Shown here one piece after another: positions 35,989-44,121 of a stretch of 64,000 nt of DNA. Source of the DNA: Mycobacterium genavense ATCC 51234 (GTDB taxonomy: Bacteria > Actinomycetota > Actinomycetes > Mycobacteriales > Mycobacteriaceae). The notes beneath the pieces are model-generated. The model had not been told where the DNA came from. It was given only the letters and a program-made list of their open reading frames with translations, and did no database searches. Position numbers and translations under genes: made by a program. The stretch covers positions 1 through 64,000 of the forward strand of contig NZ_JAGZ01000010.1 in the NCBI RefSeq assembly GCF_000526915.1, in the 5' to 3' direction. The first letter of the stretch is position 1. Every line of letters starts with the position of its first letter.

Positions 35989-36953
35989 GTGAATCCATCT
36001 TCGCCGTGGTGGTCACCCATCGGCGCGTACAGGAGCTCGCCAAGTCGCTGGACATGCTCAGCGCGCAAACGCGGCTGCCCGATCATCTGATCGTCGTCGA
36101 CAACGACGGCGGTGCCGATGACCGCATCCGCGAACTGGTTGCCGCTCAACCGATCTCGACCACCTACCTACCGTCGCGCCGAAACCTCGGCGGCGCAGGT
36201 GGTTTCGCGTTGGGCATGCTGCACGCGTTGGCGCAGGGTGCCGACTGGGTGTGGCTGGCCGACGACGACGGCCGCCCGCACGACGCCCAGGTGCTGGCCA
36301 CGTTGCTTGCCTGCGCCGAGAAGCACGGCCTGGCCGAAGTCTCGCCGATGGTGTGCAACTCCGACGACCCGCAGCGGCTGGCGTTCCCGTTGCGGCGTGG
36401 CCTGGTATGGCGCAGGCGCGCAAGCGAATTGCGTACCGAGGCGGAACAAGATCTACTGCCCGGGATCGCGTCGCTGTTCAACGGCGCGCTGTTCCGGGCG
36501 TCGACGCTGGACGCGGTCGGCGTCCCGGACATGCGGTTGTTCATCCGCGGCGACGAGGTGGAACTACACCGGCGGCTGGTGCGCTCGGGCCTGCCGTTCG
36601 GGACCTGCCTGGACGCGACCTATCTGCACCCCTGCGGATCCGACGAGTTCCGCCCGATCCTGGGCGGACGGATGCATACGCAGTATCCCGACAACCCGAC
36701 CAAGCGGTTCTACACCTACCGCAACCGCGGCTATCTGTTGTCCCAGCCGGGTCTGCGCAAGCTGCTGGTCCAGGAGTGGGTGCGGTTCGGTTGGTTCTTC
36801 CTGACCCGGCGCGATCCCAGCGGCCTGCTGGAGTGGATTCGGTTGCGCCGCTTGGGACGTCGTGAGCAATTCGGCAAGCCAAGTGGCGACCGGGAGCTCG
36901 GCGCAGCCGGACGAAGCGGGTCGCCACCATCCGGACCTGGAGGAACCCCGTGA
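35985..36953 (+). CDS. glfT1: Galactofuranosyltransferase GlfT1 (Rv3782 ortholog)
   Basis: 322 aa GT-A family 2 enzyme that adds the first galactofuranose residues to the decaprenyl-linked linker of arabinogalactan. The metal motif DDD is in VWLADDDGRPHD; VVTHRR and NRGYLL-type features fit. The last 25 residues (SGSPPSGPGGTP) are less conserved. Overlaps both neighbours by four bases in a tight operon with the exporter. Confidence 0.92.
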   Translation: MSESIFAVVVTHRRVQELAKSLDMLSAQTRLPDHLIVVDNDGGADDRIRELVAAQPISTTYLPSRRNLGGAGGFALGMLHALAQGADWVWLADDDGRPHDAQVLATLLACAEKHGLAEVSPMVCNSDDPQRLAFPLRRGLVWRRRASELRTEAEQDLLPGIASLFNGALFRASTLDAVGVPDMRLFIRGDEVELHRRLVRSGLPFGTCLDATYLHPCGSDEFRPILGGRMHTQYPDNPTKRFYTYRNRGYLLSQPGLRKLLVQEWVRFGWFFLTRRDPSGLLEWIRLRRLGRREQFGKPSGDRELGAAGRSGSPPSGPGGTP

Positions 36954-37780
36954 CATTCATCGACGCCGCCGCACAGTCGCGGACCTTCACCCGGGCCCGC
37001 AACGACCTGGTCGAGGGGTTTCGCCGTCGGGAGCTGTGGCTGCACCTGGGCTGGCAGGACATCAAGCAGCGTTACCGCCGCTCGGTGCTGGGGCCGTTCT
37101 GGATCACCATCGCGACCGGCACCACCGCCGTCGCGATGGGCGGGCTGTATTCGAAGCTGTTCCACCTCAACCTGTCCGTGCATCTGCCGTATGTGACGCT
37201 GGGCCTAATCATCTGGAACCTGATCAACGCCGCCATCCTGGAAGGCGCCGACGTGTTCGTCGCCAACGAGGGTCTGATCAAACAGTTGCCGACGCCGTTG
37301 AGCGTGCACGTGTACCGGCTGGTGTGGCGGCAGATGATCCTGTTCGCTCACAACATCGTCATCTACCTCGTCGTCGCGATCATCTATCCCAAACCCTGGT
37401 CGTGGGCCGACCTTTCGGTGCTCCCGGCGTTGGCGTTGATCGTGCTCAATTGCATCTGGGTGTCGCTGTGCTTCGGCATTCTCGCGACCCGCTACCGCGA
37501 CATCGGCCCGCTGCTGTTCTCGATCGTGCAGCTGCTGTTCTTCATGACGCCGATCATCTGGAACGGCGACACGTTGCGCCAGCAAGGAGCGGGCAGCTGG
37601 TCGAAGATCGTCGAACTCAACCCGCTGCTGCACTATCTCGATATCGTGCGTGCGCCGTTGCTGGGCGCTCACCAGGAGACGCGGCACTGGACGGTGGTGC
37701 TGGTGCTGACCGTCGTCGGCTGGCTGCTGGCGGCCTTCGCGATGCGTCAATACCGCGCCCGGGTGCCCTATTGGGTCTAG
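36950..37780 (+). CDS. rfbD: Galactan export ABC transporter permease, Wzm-type (Rv3783 ortholog)
   Basis: 276 aa with six predicted membrane helices and the ABC-2 signature (RYRRSVLGPFWITIATGTTA, FFMTPIIWNGDTLR). ATG overlaps glfT1 stop. In M. tuberculosis it is followed by Rv3784-Rv3787c; here a 13E12 gene follows instead. Confidence 0.9.
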   Translation: MTFIDAAAQSRTFTRARNDLVEGFRRRELWLHLGWQDIKQRYRRSVLGPFWITIATGTTAVAMGGLYSKLFHLNLSVHLPYVTLGLIIWNLINAAILEGADVFVANEGLIKQLPTPLSVHVYRLVWRQMILFAHNIVIYLVVAIIYPKPWSWADLSVLPALALIVLNCIWVSLCFGILATRYRDIGPLLFSIVQLLFFMTPIIWNGDTLRQQGAGSWSKIVELNPLLHYLDIVRAPLLGAHQETRHWTVVLVLTVVGWLLAAFAMRQYRARVPYWV

Positions 37781-37871
37781 CGGCCGGTTGGTGTGCGCAC
37801 CGCCCACGTCGGTTGCGAAAGTTATCCACAACCGAGGGCGCTATCAAACCAGTTACGCCGGAAACGCGTAC

Positions 37872-37891
37872 AATCGAAAGTATGTTCGATT
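37872..37891. repeat. Inverted repeat over the start codon of the 13E12 gene
   Basis: Arms AATCGAA (37872-37878) and TTCGATT (37885-37891) flank AGTATG, which contains the ATG at 37882. Similar TCGAA-type palindromes at the start are a feature of 13E12 family genes, so it may be part of the repeat element or an autoregulatory site. Confidence 0.6.
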
Positions 37892-39303
37892 CGCTGACCG
37901 ACGCGGGCGTGGTGGATGCCGTCACCGCAGCGGCGCGCGCGCAAAACGCCGCGTGTGCTCGGGAGCTGGTGTCGGTCGGTGAGCTGTATGCGCGTCGAGC
38001 GCCCGATGATGATGACGAGCGGGCCTGCTGGGCCATTGATGGGCATGAGAATGTGGTGGCCGAGCTGGGTGCGGCGTTACGCATCAGTCGCGGCCGAGCC
38101 CGAGAGCGGTTGCGGTATGCGATCGCGTTGCGTGAGCGGCTGCCGCGGGTGGCCGAGGTGTTTACGCGCGGGGACATCGACTTTCGGTTGGTGGCCGCGG
38201 TGGTGTACCGCACTGACTTGGTCGACGATGCCGCATTGCTCGCGAAGCTCGACGCCGCGATAGCCCGACATGCCCCGCGATGGATGCGGCTCTCGGGGCC
38301 CAAACTCGCCGAGCGTGTTGATTTGTGGGTGGCCCGGTTCGACCCGGCCGGAGTGCGGAGGCCGGGAGCGCGCACCGAGGATCGCTATGTCGAGATCAGG
38401 CCGACCGATTCTGGGCTGGCCGGCGTGTGGGCGCAGCTACACGCCACCGACGGCGCCGCGTTGGAGCACACGTTGGACGCGTTGGCCGGCTCTGTGTGCC
38501 GGGCGGATCCGCGCACCCACGCCCAGCGCCGTGCCGATGCCATGGGCGCGCTGGCCGCCGGGTTGAAGGCGCTGCGTTGCCAGTGTGGTTCACCGGATTG
38601 CGCTGCCGCACAACGCCCCTCGGGAACCAATGTGGTGATTCATGTGCTCGCTGAGCACACCGCCGTGGACGGCGGATCGCAAGCTTTCGGCTATCTACCC
38701 GGGTTTGGTCCCTTGCCCCCGGACCGGTTGCGCGAGTTGGCCGGCATTGCCAAGGTCAAGCCGCTGATCATCCCCAAAGACCGGTTGGAGTCGGGCTATC
38801 GGCCTTCGGTGGCGCTGGCCGAGTTCGTCCGCTTTCGCGACCTGTGCTGCCGATTCCCGGGCTGTGATGCACCCGCGGAGGTCTGTGACATCGACCACAC
38901 CGTACCGTTTCCGCTCGGTCCGACCCATCCGTCGAATGTCAAACTGCTGTGCCGTTACCATCACCTGCTCAAAACGTTCTTTACCGGCCGGGCGGGCTGT
39001 GCGGATCGGCAAGAGCCCGACGGCACCGTGGTGTGGACGTCGCCAACGGGGCAGACTTACGTCACCAAACCCGGTGGCAGCCTGTTGTCTCCAGCGCTGG
39101 CCGTTCCAACGGGGACGCTGACGCTACCCACCTGGACACCATCGCCGGCAGAAACCCGCGGACTCATGATGCCGGCCCGGCGACAAACCCGGGCCCAAGA
39201 CCGCATCCGCTGGGAGCGCGGCACCAACGAAGCCCGCATTGCCGCCCAAGCAGCGCGGCGCGCCGAACGCCTCGCCGCCAGCTACGACCCACCGCCCTTC
39301 TGA
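37882..39303 (+). CDS. 13E12 repeat family protein, DUF222 + HNH endonuclease domain
   Basis: 473 aa. N-terminal DUF222 (about residues 20-300, ARERLRYAIALRERLPRVAE, DFRLVAAVVYRTD) and a C-terminal HNH with Cys ligands: CRFPGC, CDIDHTVPFPLG, LLCRYHHLLKT. The family is multicopy in mycobacteria and behaves like a selfish or mobile repeat, though without transposase. Here it stands where M. tuberculosis has Rv3784-Rv3787c; in M. tuberculosis a 13E12 gene (Rv3776) sits near lipE instead. The very long open frame upstream is not coding. Confidence 0.9.
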   Translation: MFDSLTDAGVVDAVTAAARAQNAACARELVSVGELYARRAPDDDDERACWAIDGHENVVAELGAALRISRGRARERLRYAIALRERLPRVAEVFTRGDIDFRLVAAVVYRTDLVDDAALLAKLDAAIARHAPRWMRLSGPKLAERVDLWVARFDPAGVRRPGARTEDRYVEIRPTDSGLAGVWAQLHATDGAALEHTLDALAGSVCRADPRTHAQRRADAMGALAAGLKALRCQCGSPDCAAAQRPSGTNVVIHVLAEHTAVDGGSQAFGYLPGFGPLPPDRLRELAGIAKVKPLIIPKDRLESGYRPSVALAEFVRFRDLCCRFPGCDAPAEVCDIDHTVPFPLGPTHPSNVKLLCRYHHLLKTFFTGRAGCADRQEPDGTVVWTSPTGQTYVTKPGGSLLSPALAVPTGTLTLPTWTPSPAETRGLMMPARRQTRAQDRIRWERGTNEARIAAQAARRAERLAASYDPPPF

Positions 39304-39359
39304 TAGGGGGTAGAGGACTGGGCGTAGCGCAGACGCCGCCGATGGAGGAATATGCGATC

Positions 39360-39588
39360 GTGAGCGACGCCTTGGCAATCGGTTGTGTGGGAAAGCTGGT
39401 CGTAGCGACGCGCGGCGACCACGGCCCCGGCGAGGTGTTGGTGACCGTACGGGGGTCAAAGGAGACCGTTCCTGGCCTGGTCCGACGATCCGTTATCGAA
39501 GGGCAGCAAGGTCCTGGTAGTGGAGATCCGGGGCGGCCGGACCGTGGTGGTCGAGCCATGGGAACGAGCCGAGCAGGATCTGTCCTGA
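39360..39588 (+). pseudogene. NfeD-like small protein, one-base insertion
   Basis: RBS GGAGGAA and GTG 39360 give SDALAIGCVGKLVVATRGDH then GPGEVLVTVRGSKET; the following frame continues FLAWSDDPLSKGSKVLVVEI and RTVVVEPW to TGA at 39588. One extra base in ACCGTTCC near 39468 explains the break. The OB-fold-like beta pattern and position just before an SPFH gene mark it as NfeD-like, but the family call is by context. Confidence 0.7.
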
Positions 39589-39645
39589 TTCAGACAACGA
39601 GTGAAATCCCCTGCTACCCAACACCAAAACCCAAGGAGTCAAAAG

Positions 39646-40796
39646 ATGCTCGGTTATAAGGTGCCCGCCCCGGACGAGGCGTTGCTCATCTCCGGCGGCC
39701 GCGCGAAAGGCAATGCCCCGTTCCGGGTGGTGACCGGCCACGGCGCGTTCGTCCTACCGTTCTTCCGCAAGGCGCGCTTCCTCACCCTGGCCATGTGCGA
39801 GTCCGAGGTCGCCGAAAAGTGCGTCACCCAACAGGGGATCACCCTCAACGTCCGGGCGGTGATCGCGTTCAAGGTCGGCAACGACACCGAAAGCATCATC
39901 AGCGCCGCGCAGCGATTTCTGTCCGAGCAGGACCAGATGTCGGTACTGACCGGCCGGATCTTCGCCGGGCACCTGCGCTCGATCATTGGTTCGATGACCG
40001 TGGAGCAGATCATCCGGGAACGGCAGAAGCTGGCCACCGAGGTCCTCGACGGATCCAAGGAGGAGATGGCCCGCATCGGTCTTGCCGTCGACGCATTACA
40101 GATCCAGTCCATCGACGACGACGGCCTCGGCTACATCAACGCGATGTCGGGCCCGCACAACGCCGCCATCCAGCAGCAGGCGCAGATCGCTCAGGTCCAG
40201 GCGAACCAGGCGGCCGCCGAGGCCGAGCAGGAGTCCCGGCTCCACAACGCGTCCCACGTCCCCAGCGCAAGCAGGCGGAATTCGCGCGCCAGACCGCGAT
40301 CGTCAAGGCGGAGTACAAGGCCGAGGTCGACAAGGCCCAGGCACTCGCCGCCCAGGCGGGCCCGTTGGCCGAGGCCGAGGCCCAGCGCGAGGTGCTCAAG
40401 ATGCGCACCGAGCTGGCCCAGCGTGCCGCCGAGCTGCGCCAGCAGGAACTGGTCGCCGAGGTGGTCAAACCCGCGGAAGCCGAAGCCGAGCGCGTCCGCA
40501 TCATGGCCGTCGCCGATGCCGAGAAGATGAAGATCCAGGCCGAGGCGGCGGCGTCGCACAACCGCGTCGCCCTGGACAAGGCGCTGATCGACCAGCTGCC
40601 GCAGATCGTCGAAAAGGCCGCACTGGGATTGGCGAACTCCAACCTCACGGTGCTCAACGGCGCCGAGGGCCTGGGGCAGGTGGCCGCCGGGCTGGTGTCG
40701 CAGGGCATGGCCATCTTCGACGCGCTGCGCGGCGAGATCGTCGAGTACGACGACGCGACGTTCACCGGAACCGCGGGCACCTCGTCGCAGCAGTAG
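39646..40796 (+). pseudogene. SPFH/flotillin-like protein, frameshifted
   Basis: Flotillin-type scaffold normally at the membrane. RBS AAGGAG, ATG 39646. SPFH domain (residues 1-200, GITLNVRAVIAFKVG, RIFAGHLRSIIGSM) then Ala/Glu/Gln-rich coiled coil. The frame is lost at about 40235-40265 and resumes as RKQAEFARQTAIVKAEY through a long coiled coil (AEAEAERVRIMAVADAEKM) to a normal flotillin-like end at 40796. Partner NfeD upstream is also broken. Confidence 0.85.
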
Positions 40797-40985
40797 TACG
40801 CGTCCGACGGCGCGAAAACAGCAGCCGGCTGGTCGCCGCACGCGTGTATAACCGATGACAGCAGAACGTCGGATATCGGTGGCGGCCGAGTTCGTGTGGT
40901 GCAAAACTGAAGCACCACAAATTCACCACCAGGCAAATTGGGATGCCCCGCGACCAAGATGGGGCGCCGCGGAAGGTCGACGGAC
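40797..40985. promoter_or_regulatory. Intergenic region upstream of the Rv3788-like gene
   Basis: 189 bp with no ORF or RNA gene recognised; must contain the promoter for the factor at 40986. No strong repeat seen. Confidence 0.4.
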
Positions 40986-41465
40986 GTGAGTAAAAAAGTC
41001 CAATCAGTGGCGGATGCGGCACAGGAGAACCTCGCCGCGGAGCTGGACCGCCTGCGGCTGCGCCGCGACAATCTCGAGGCCGAGGTCAAGGACGACCGTG
41101 GCATGATCGGCGACCACGGCGACGCAGCGGAGGCCATCCAGCGGGCCGAGGAACTGGTGGTCCTGGGCGACCGGATCAACGAACTGGACCGGCGGCTGCG
41201 CACCGGGCCGTCAAACTCCCACGAGGACGCGGCGCTGCCCGGCGGCACCGAGGTGACCCTCAAGTTCGCCGACGGCGAGGTCGTCACAATGCATGTGATC
41301 TCCATCGTCGAGGAGACGCCCGTCGGCCGCGAAGCCGAGACGCTGACCTCGCACAGTCCATTGGCGCTGGCCCTGGTGGGACACAAAGCCGGCGACACGG
41401 TCACCTACTCGACCCCGCAGGGCGAAAGCCAGGTCGAGCTGATATCGGTCAAGCTGCCCCGCTAG
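40986..41465 (+). CDS. GreA-like secondary-channel factor (Rv3788 ortholog)
   Basis: 159 aa. N-terminal coiled coil (residues 5-75, LRLRRDNLEAEVKDDRGMIG) and C-terminal FKBP-like GreA domain (GTEVTLKFADGEVVTMH, SPLALALVGHKAGDTVTY). The coiled-coil tip lacks the D-E pair typical of cleavage-active GreA (tip reads DDRGMIGDHGDAAEAI), so an inhibitory or NTP-entry role as reported for the M. tuberculosis protein is plausible. GTG 40986. Stands before the arabinan block. Confidence 0.85.
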   Translation: MSKKVQSVADAAQENLAAELDRLRLRRDNLEAEVKDDRGMIGDHGDAAEAIQRAEELVVLGDRINELDRRLRTGPSNSHEDAALPGGTEVTLKFADGEVVTMHVISIVEETPVGREAETLTSHSPLALALVGHKAGDTVTYSTPQGESQVELISVKLPR

Positions 41466-41504
41466 CCGGCGCCGGGGTGCGCCCTCCCCCGATAAACTCC
41501 CCCA

Positions 41505-41927
41505 ATGCTTCCCCCCGAGTCGGACACCGCGCCCGCGTGTCTGGGTCTGACCACGCAGATCGTGCGCTTCGTCGCGACCGGCGGGATGGCCGCCGTCGTC
41601 GACTTCGGCCTCTACATGCTGCTCTGGAAGGTCCTGGGCATGCAGGTCGACGTGTCCAAGGCCACCAGCTTCGTGGCGGGCACCATTACCGCCTACCTGA
41701 TCAACCGCCGCTGGACCTTCCAGGCCCCGCCCAGCACCGCGCGCTTTATCGCGGTCATGGTTCTCTACGCCATCACCTTCGCCGTGCAAGTCGGGCTCAA
41801 CCACCTTTGCCTGGTGTTGATGCACTACCGGGGATGGGCGGCCGTCGTCGCGTTCGTGATCGCGCAGGGCACCGCCACGGTGATCAACTTCGTCGTGCAG
41901 CGCGTCGTGATCTTCCGCATCCACTGA
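41505..41927 (+). CDS. GtrA-family membrane protein (Rv3789 ortholog)
   Basis: 140 aa with four membrane helices; GtrA signature RFVATGGMAAVVDFGLYMLL and YLINRRWTF. Discussed for M. tuberculosis as a DPA flippase or as an anchor that recruits AftA. 33 bp before dprE1, consistent with one operon. The first 20 residues may be over-long; the ATG at 41505 is the only clear start. Confidence 0.88.
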   Translation: MLPPESDTAPACLGLTTQIVRFVATGGMAAVVDFGLYMLLWKVLGMQVDVSKATSFVAGTITAYLINRRWTFQAPPSTARFIAVMVLYAITFAVQVGLNHLCLVLMHYRGWAAVVAFVIAQGTATVINFVVQRVVIFRIH

Positions 41928-41959
41928 CCCGTCCCGCGCAAGCGGTACCCTCTGTGACG

Positions 41960-43354
41960 ATGTTGAGCGCCGACTTTCCGACCACCCCGACCCGGCTGAT
42001 GGGCTTTGGCCGCACCGCGCCGTCGGTGGCACACGTGCTCTCGACGCCCGATCCCGAGGTGATTGCCAAGGCGGTCGCCCGCGTCGCCGACTCCGGCGGC
42101 CTTTCCAACGGAAGAGGCGTGATCGCGCGCGGGCTGGGCCGCTCCTACGGGGACAACGCGCAAAACGGCGGAGGCCTGGTGATCGACATGACCCCGCTCA
42201 ACCGCATCCACTCGATCAGCGCCGACACCCAGTTGGTCGATGTCGACGCCGGAGTCAGCCTGGACCAATTGATGAGGGCGGCGCTGCCGTTGGGGCTGTG
42301 GGTGCCGGTGCTGCCGGGCACCCGCCAGGTGACCGTCGGTGGCGCGATCGCCTCGGACATCCACGGCAAGAACCATCACAGCGCGGGCAGCTTCGGCAGC
42401 CACGTGCGGTCGATGGATCTGCTGATGGCCGACGGCTCCGTGCACACCATCACCCCCGACGGTGCCGAGTCGGAGCTGTTCTGGGCGACCGTCGGAGGCA
42501 ACGGCCTGACCGGGATCGTGTTGCGTGCGACGATCGCCATGACGCCGACGGAAACCGCGTACTTCATCGCCGACGGCGTGGCCACCAAGGGCCTCGACGA
42601 GACCGTCGCCGTGCACGTCGACGGCAGCGAAAGCAGGTACACCTACTCCAGCGCCTGGTTCGACCTGATCAGCCCGCCGCCAAAGCTCGGCCGCGCCGCG
42701 GTGAGCCGGGGCAGCCTGGCGAAACTGGATCAGCTACCCGACAAGCTGGCCAAGAATCCGCTGAAATTCGACGCGCCACACCTGTTAACGGTGCCCAACG
42801 TTTTTCCGCTGAGCGCGATGAACAAGCTGTCGTTCATGGCCATCGGCGAAACGTACTACCGGCTGGGCGGAAACTACACCGGCAAGATCCAGAATCTGTC
42901 CCAGTTCTACCACATGCTCGACCTGGTCAGCGGTTGGAATAATGCTTACGGCCCAACGGGTTTCGCGCAACATCAATTCCTGGTGCCACCGGACGCACTG
43001 GACGAGTTCAAGGCGATCATCCGCTGGATCCAGACGCGGGGCCACTACTCGGCGCTGAATGTGTTCAAGCTTTTCGGCCCCGGTAACCGCGCACCGCTGA
43101 GCTTTCCGATGGCCGGCTGGAACGTCGCGATGGACTTCCCCAACAAGCCCGGGGTCAACGAGTTCCTCAACGAACTCGACCGCCGGGTACTCGAATTCGG
43201 CGGGCGGGTTTACACCGCCAAGGACTCGCGCACCACCGCCGAAACCTTTCACGCCATGTATCCCCGCATCGACGAGTGGATCGCCGTGCGCCGCAAGGCC
43301 GACCCGCTGCGGGTCTTCGCCTCCGACATGGCCCGACGCTTGGAGCTGCTCTAG
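41960..43354 (+). CDS. dprE1: Decaprenylphosphoryl-beta-D-ribose oxidase DprE1
   Basis: 464 aa FAD enzyme making the keto intermediate of DPA, the arabinose donor. FAD domain RGLGRSYGDNAQNGGG and HGKNHHSAGSFGSHV, C-terminal YTAKDSRTTAETFHAMYP. ATG 41960 gives MLSADFP as in orthologs. Residue 390 (codon GCG 43127-43129, in GWNVAMDFP) is Ala at the place of M. tuberculosis Cys387 (GWNICVDFP), the residue attacked by benzothiazinones. Followed directly by dprE2. Confidence 0.95.
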   Translation: MLSADFPTTPTRLMGFGRTAPSVAHVLSTPDPEVIAKAVARVADSGGLSNGRGVIARGLGRSYGDNAQNGGGLVIDMTPLNRIHSISADTQLVDVDAGVSLDQLMRAALPLGLWVPVLPGTRQVTVGGAIASDIHGKNHHSAGSFGSHVRSMDLLMADGSVHTITPDGAESELFWATVGGNGLTGIVLRATIAMTPTETAYFIADGVATKGLDETVAVHVDGSESRYTYSSAWFDLISPPPKLGRAAVSRGSLAKLDQLPDKLAKNPLKFDAPHLLTVPNVFPLSAMNKLSFMAIGETYYRLGGNYTGKIQNLSQFYHMLDLVSGWNNAYGPTGFAQHQFLVPPDALDEFKAIIRWIQTRGHYSALNVFKLFGPGNRAPLSFPMAGWNVAMDFPNKPGVNEFLNELDRRVLEFGGRVYTAKDSRTTAETFHAMYPRIDEWIAVRRKADPLRVFASDMARRLELL

Positions 43355-44119
43355 ATGGTGCTTGACGCCGTGGGAAACCCACAGACGATCCTGCTGCTGG
43401 GCGGTACCTCCGAGATCGGGCTCGCGATCTGCGAGCGCTATCTGCAGAACGCGCACGCGCGAATCCTGTTGGCCGCCATGCCCGGCGATCCGGGGCGTGA
43501 CGAGGCCGTCGCCCAGATGAAGGCCGCGGGCGCGCGCTCGGTCGAGTTGATCGACTTCGAGGCCACCGAGCCCGACAGCCACCCCAAGATGATCGAGGCC
43601 GCCTTCTCCGGCGGTGACGTCGACGTGGCGATCGTCGCGTTCGGCGTGCTCGGCGACGCCGAAGAGTTGTGGCAAAACCAGCAGAAAGGCGTGTTGGCCG
43701 CCGAGATCAATTACACGGCAGCGGTTTCCGTGGGTGTGCTGCTGGGCGAGAAGATGCGGGCTCAGGGTTTCGGCCAGATCATCGCGATGAGCACCGTGAC
43801 CGGCGAGCGGGTGCGACGGTCCAACTTCGTCTACGGCTCCACCAAGACCGGCCTGGACGGCTTCTACCTGGGACTGGGAGAAGCGTTGCGCGAGCACGGA
43901 GTCCGCGTGTTGGTGATTCGCCCCGGCCAGGTACGCACCCAGATGAGCGCCCACATCAAGGAAGCGCCGCTCACCGTCGACAAAGAGTATGTCGCAAACC
44001 TCGCGGTCACCGCAGCCGCAAAAGGTAAGGAATTGGTTTGGGCGCCAGCAGCATTCAAGTACGTGATGATGGTGTTGCGACACATCCCGCGGCCCATCTT
44101 CCGCAAGCTGCCCATCTGA
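43355..44119 (+). CDS. dprE2: Decaprenylphosphoryl-2-keto-beta-D-erythropentose reductase DprE2
   Basis: 254 aa SDR that reduces the DprE1 product to DPA. Cofactor motif LLGGTSEIGLAICERYL, Ser-Tyr-Lys triad with YGSTKTG. ATG starts right after the dprE1 TAG. Downstream aftA starts 2 bp after its stop. Confidence 0.94.
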   Translation: MVLDAVGNPQTILLLGGTSEIGLAICERYLQNAHARILLAAMPGDPGRDEAVAQMKAAGARSVELIDFEATEPDSHPKMIEAAFSGGDVDVAIVAFGVLGDAEELWQNQQKGVLAAEINYTAAVSVGVLLGEKMRAQGFGQIIAMSTVTGERVRRSNFVYGSTKTGLDGFYLGLGEALREHGVRVLVIRPGQVRTQMSAHIKEAPLTVDKEYVANLAVTAAAKGKELVWAPAAFKYVMMVLRHIPRPIFRKLPI

Positions 44120-44121
44120 TC

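Noticed and set aside
36862..37881. N-terminal extension of the 13E12 protein over the exporter permease gene
   Set aside because: The stretch overlaps glfT1 and the permease in another frame and has no family similarity; the ATG at 37882 starts the DUF222 domain.
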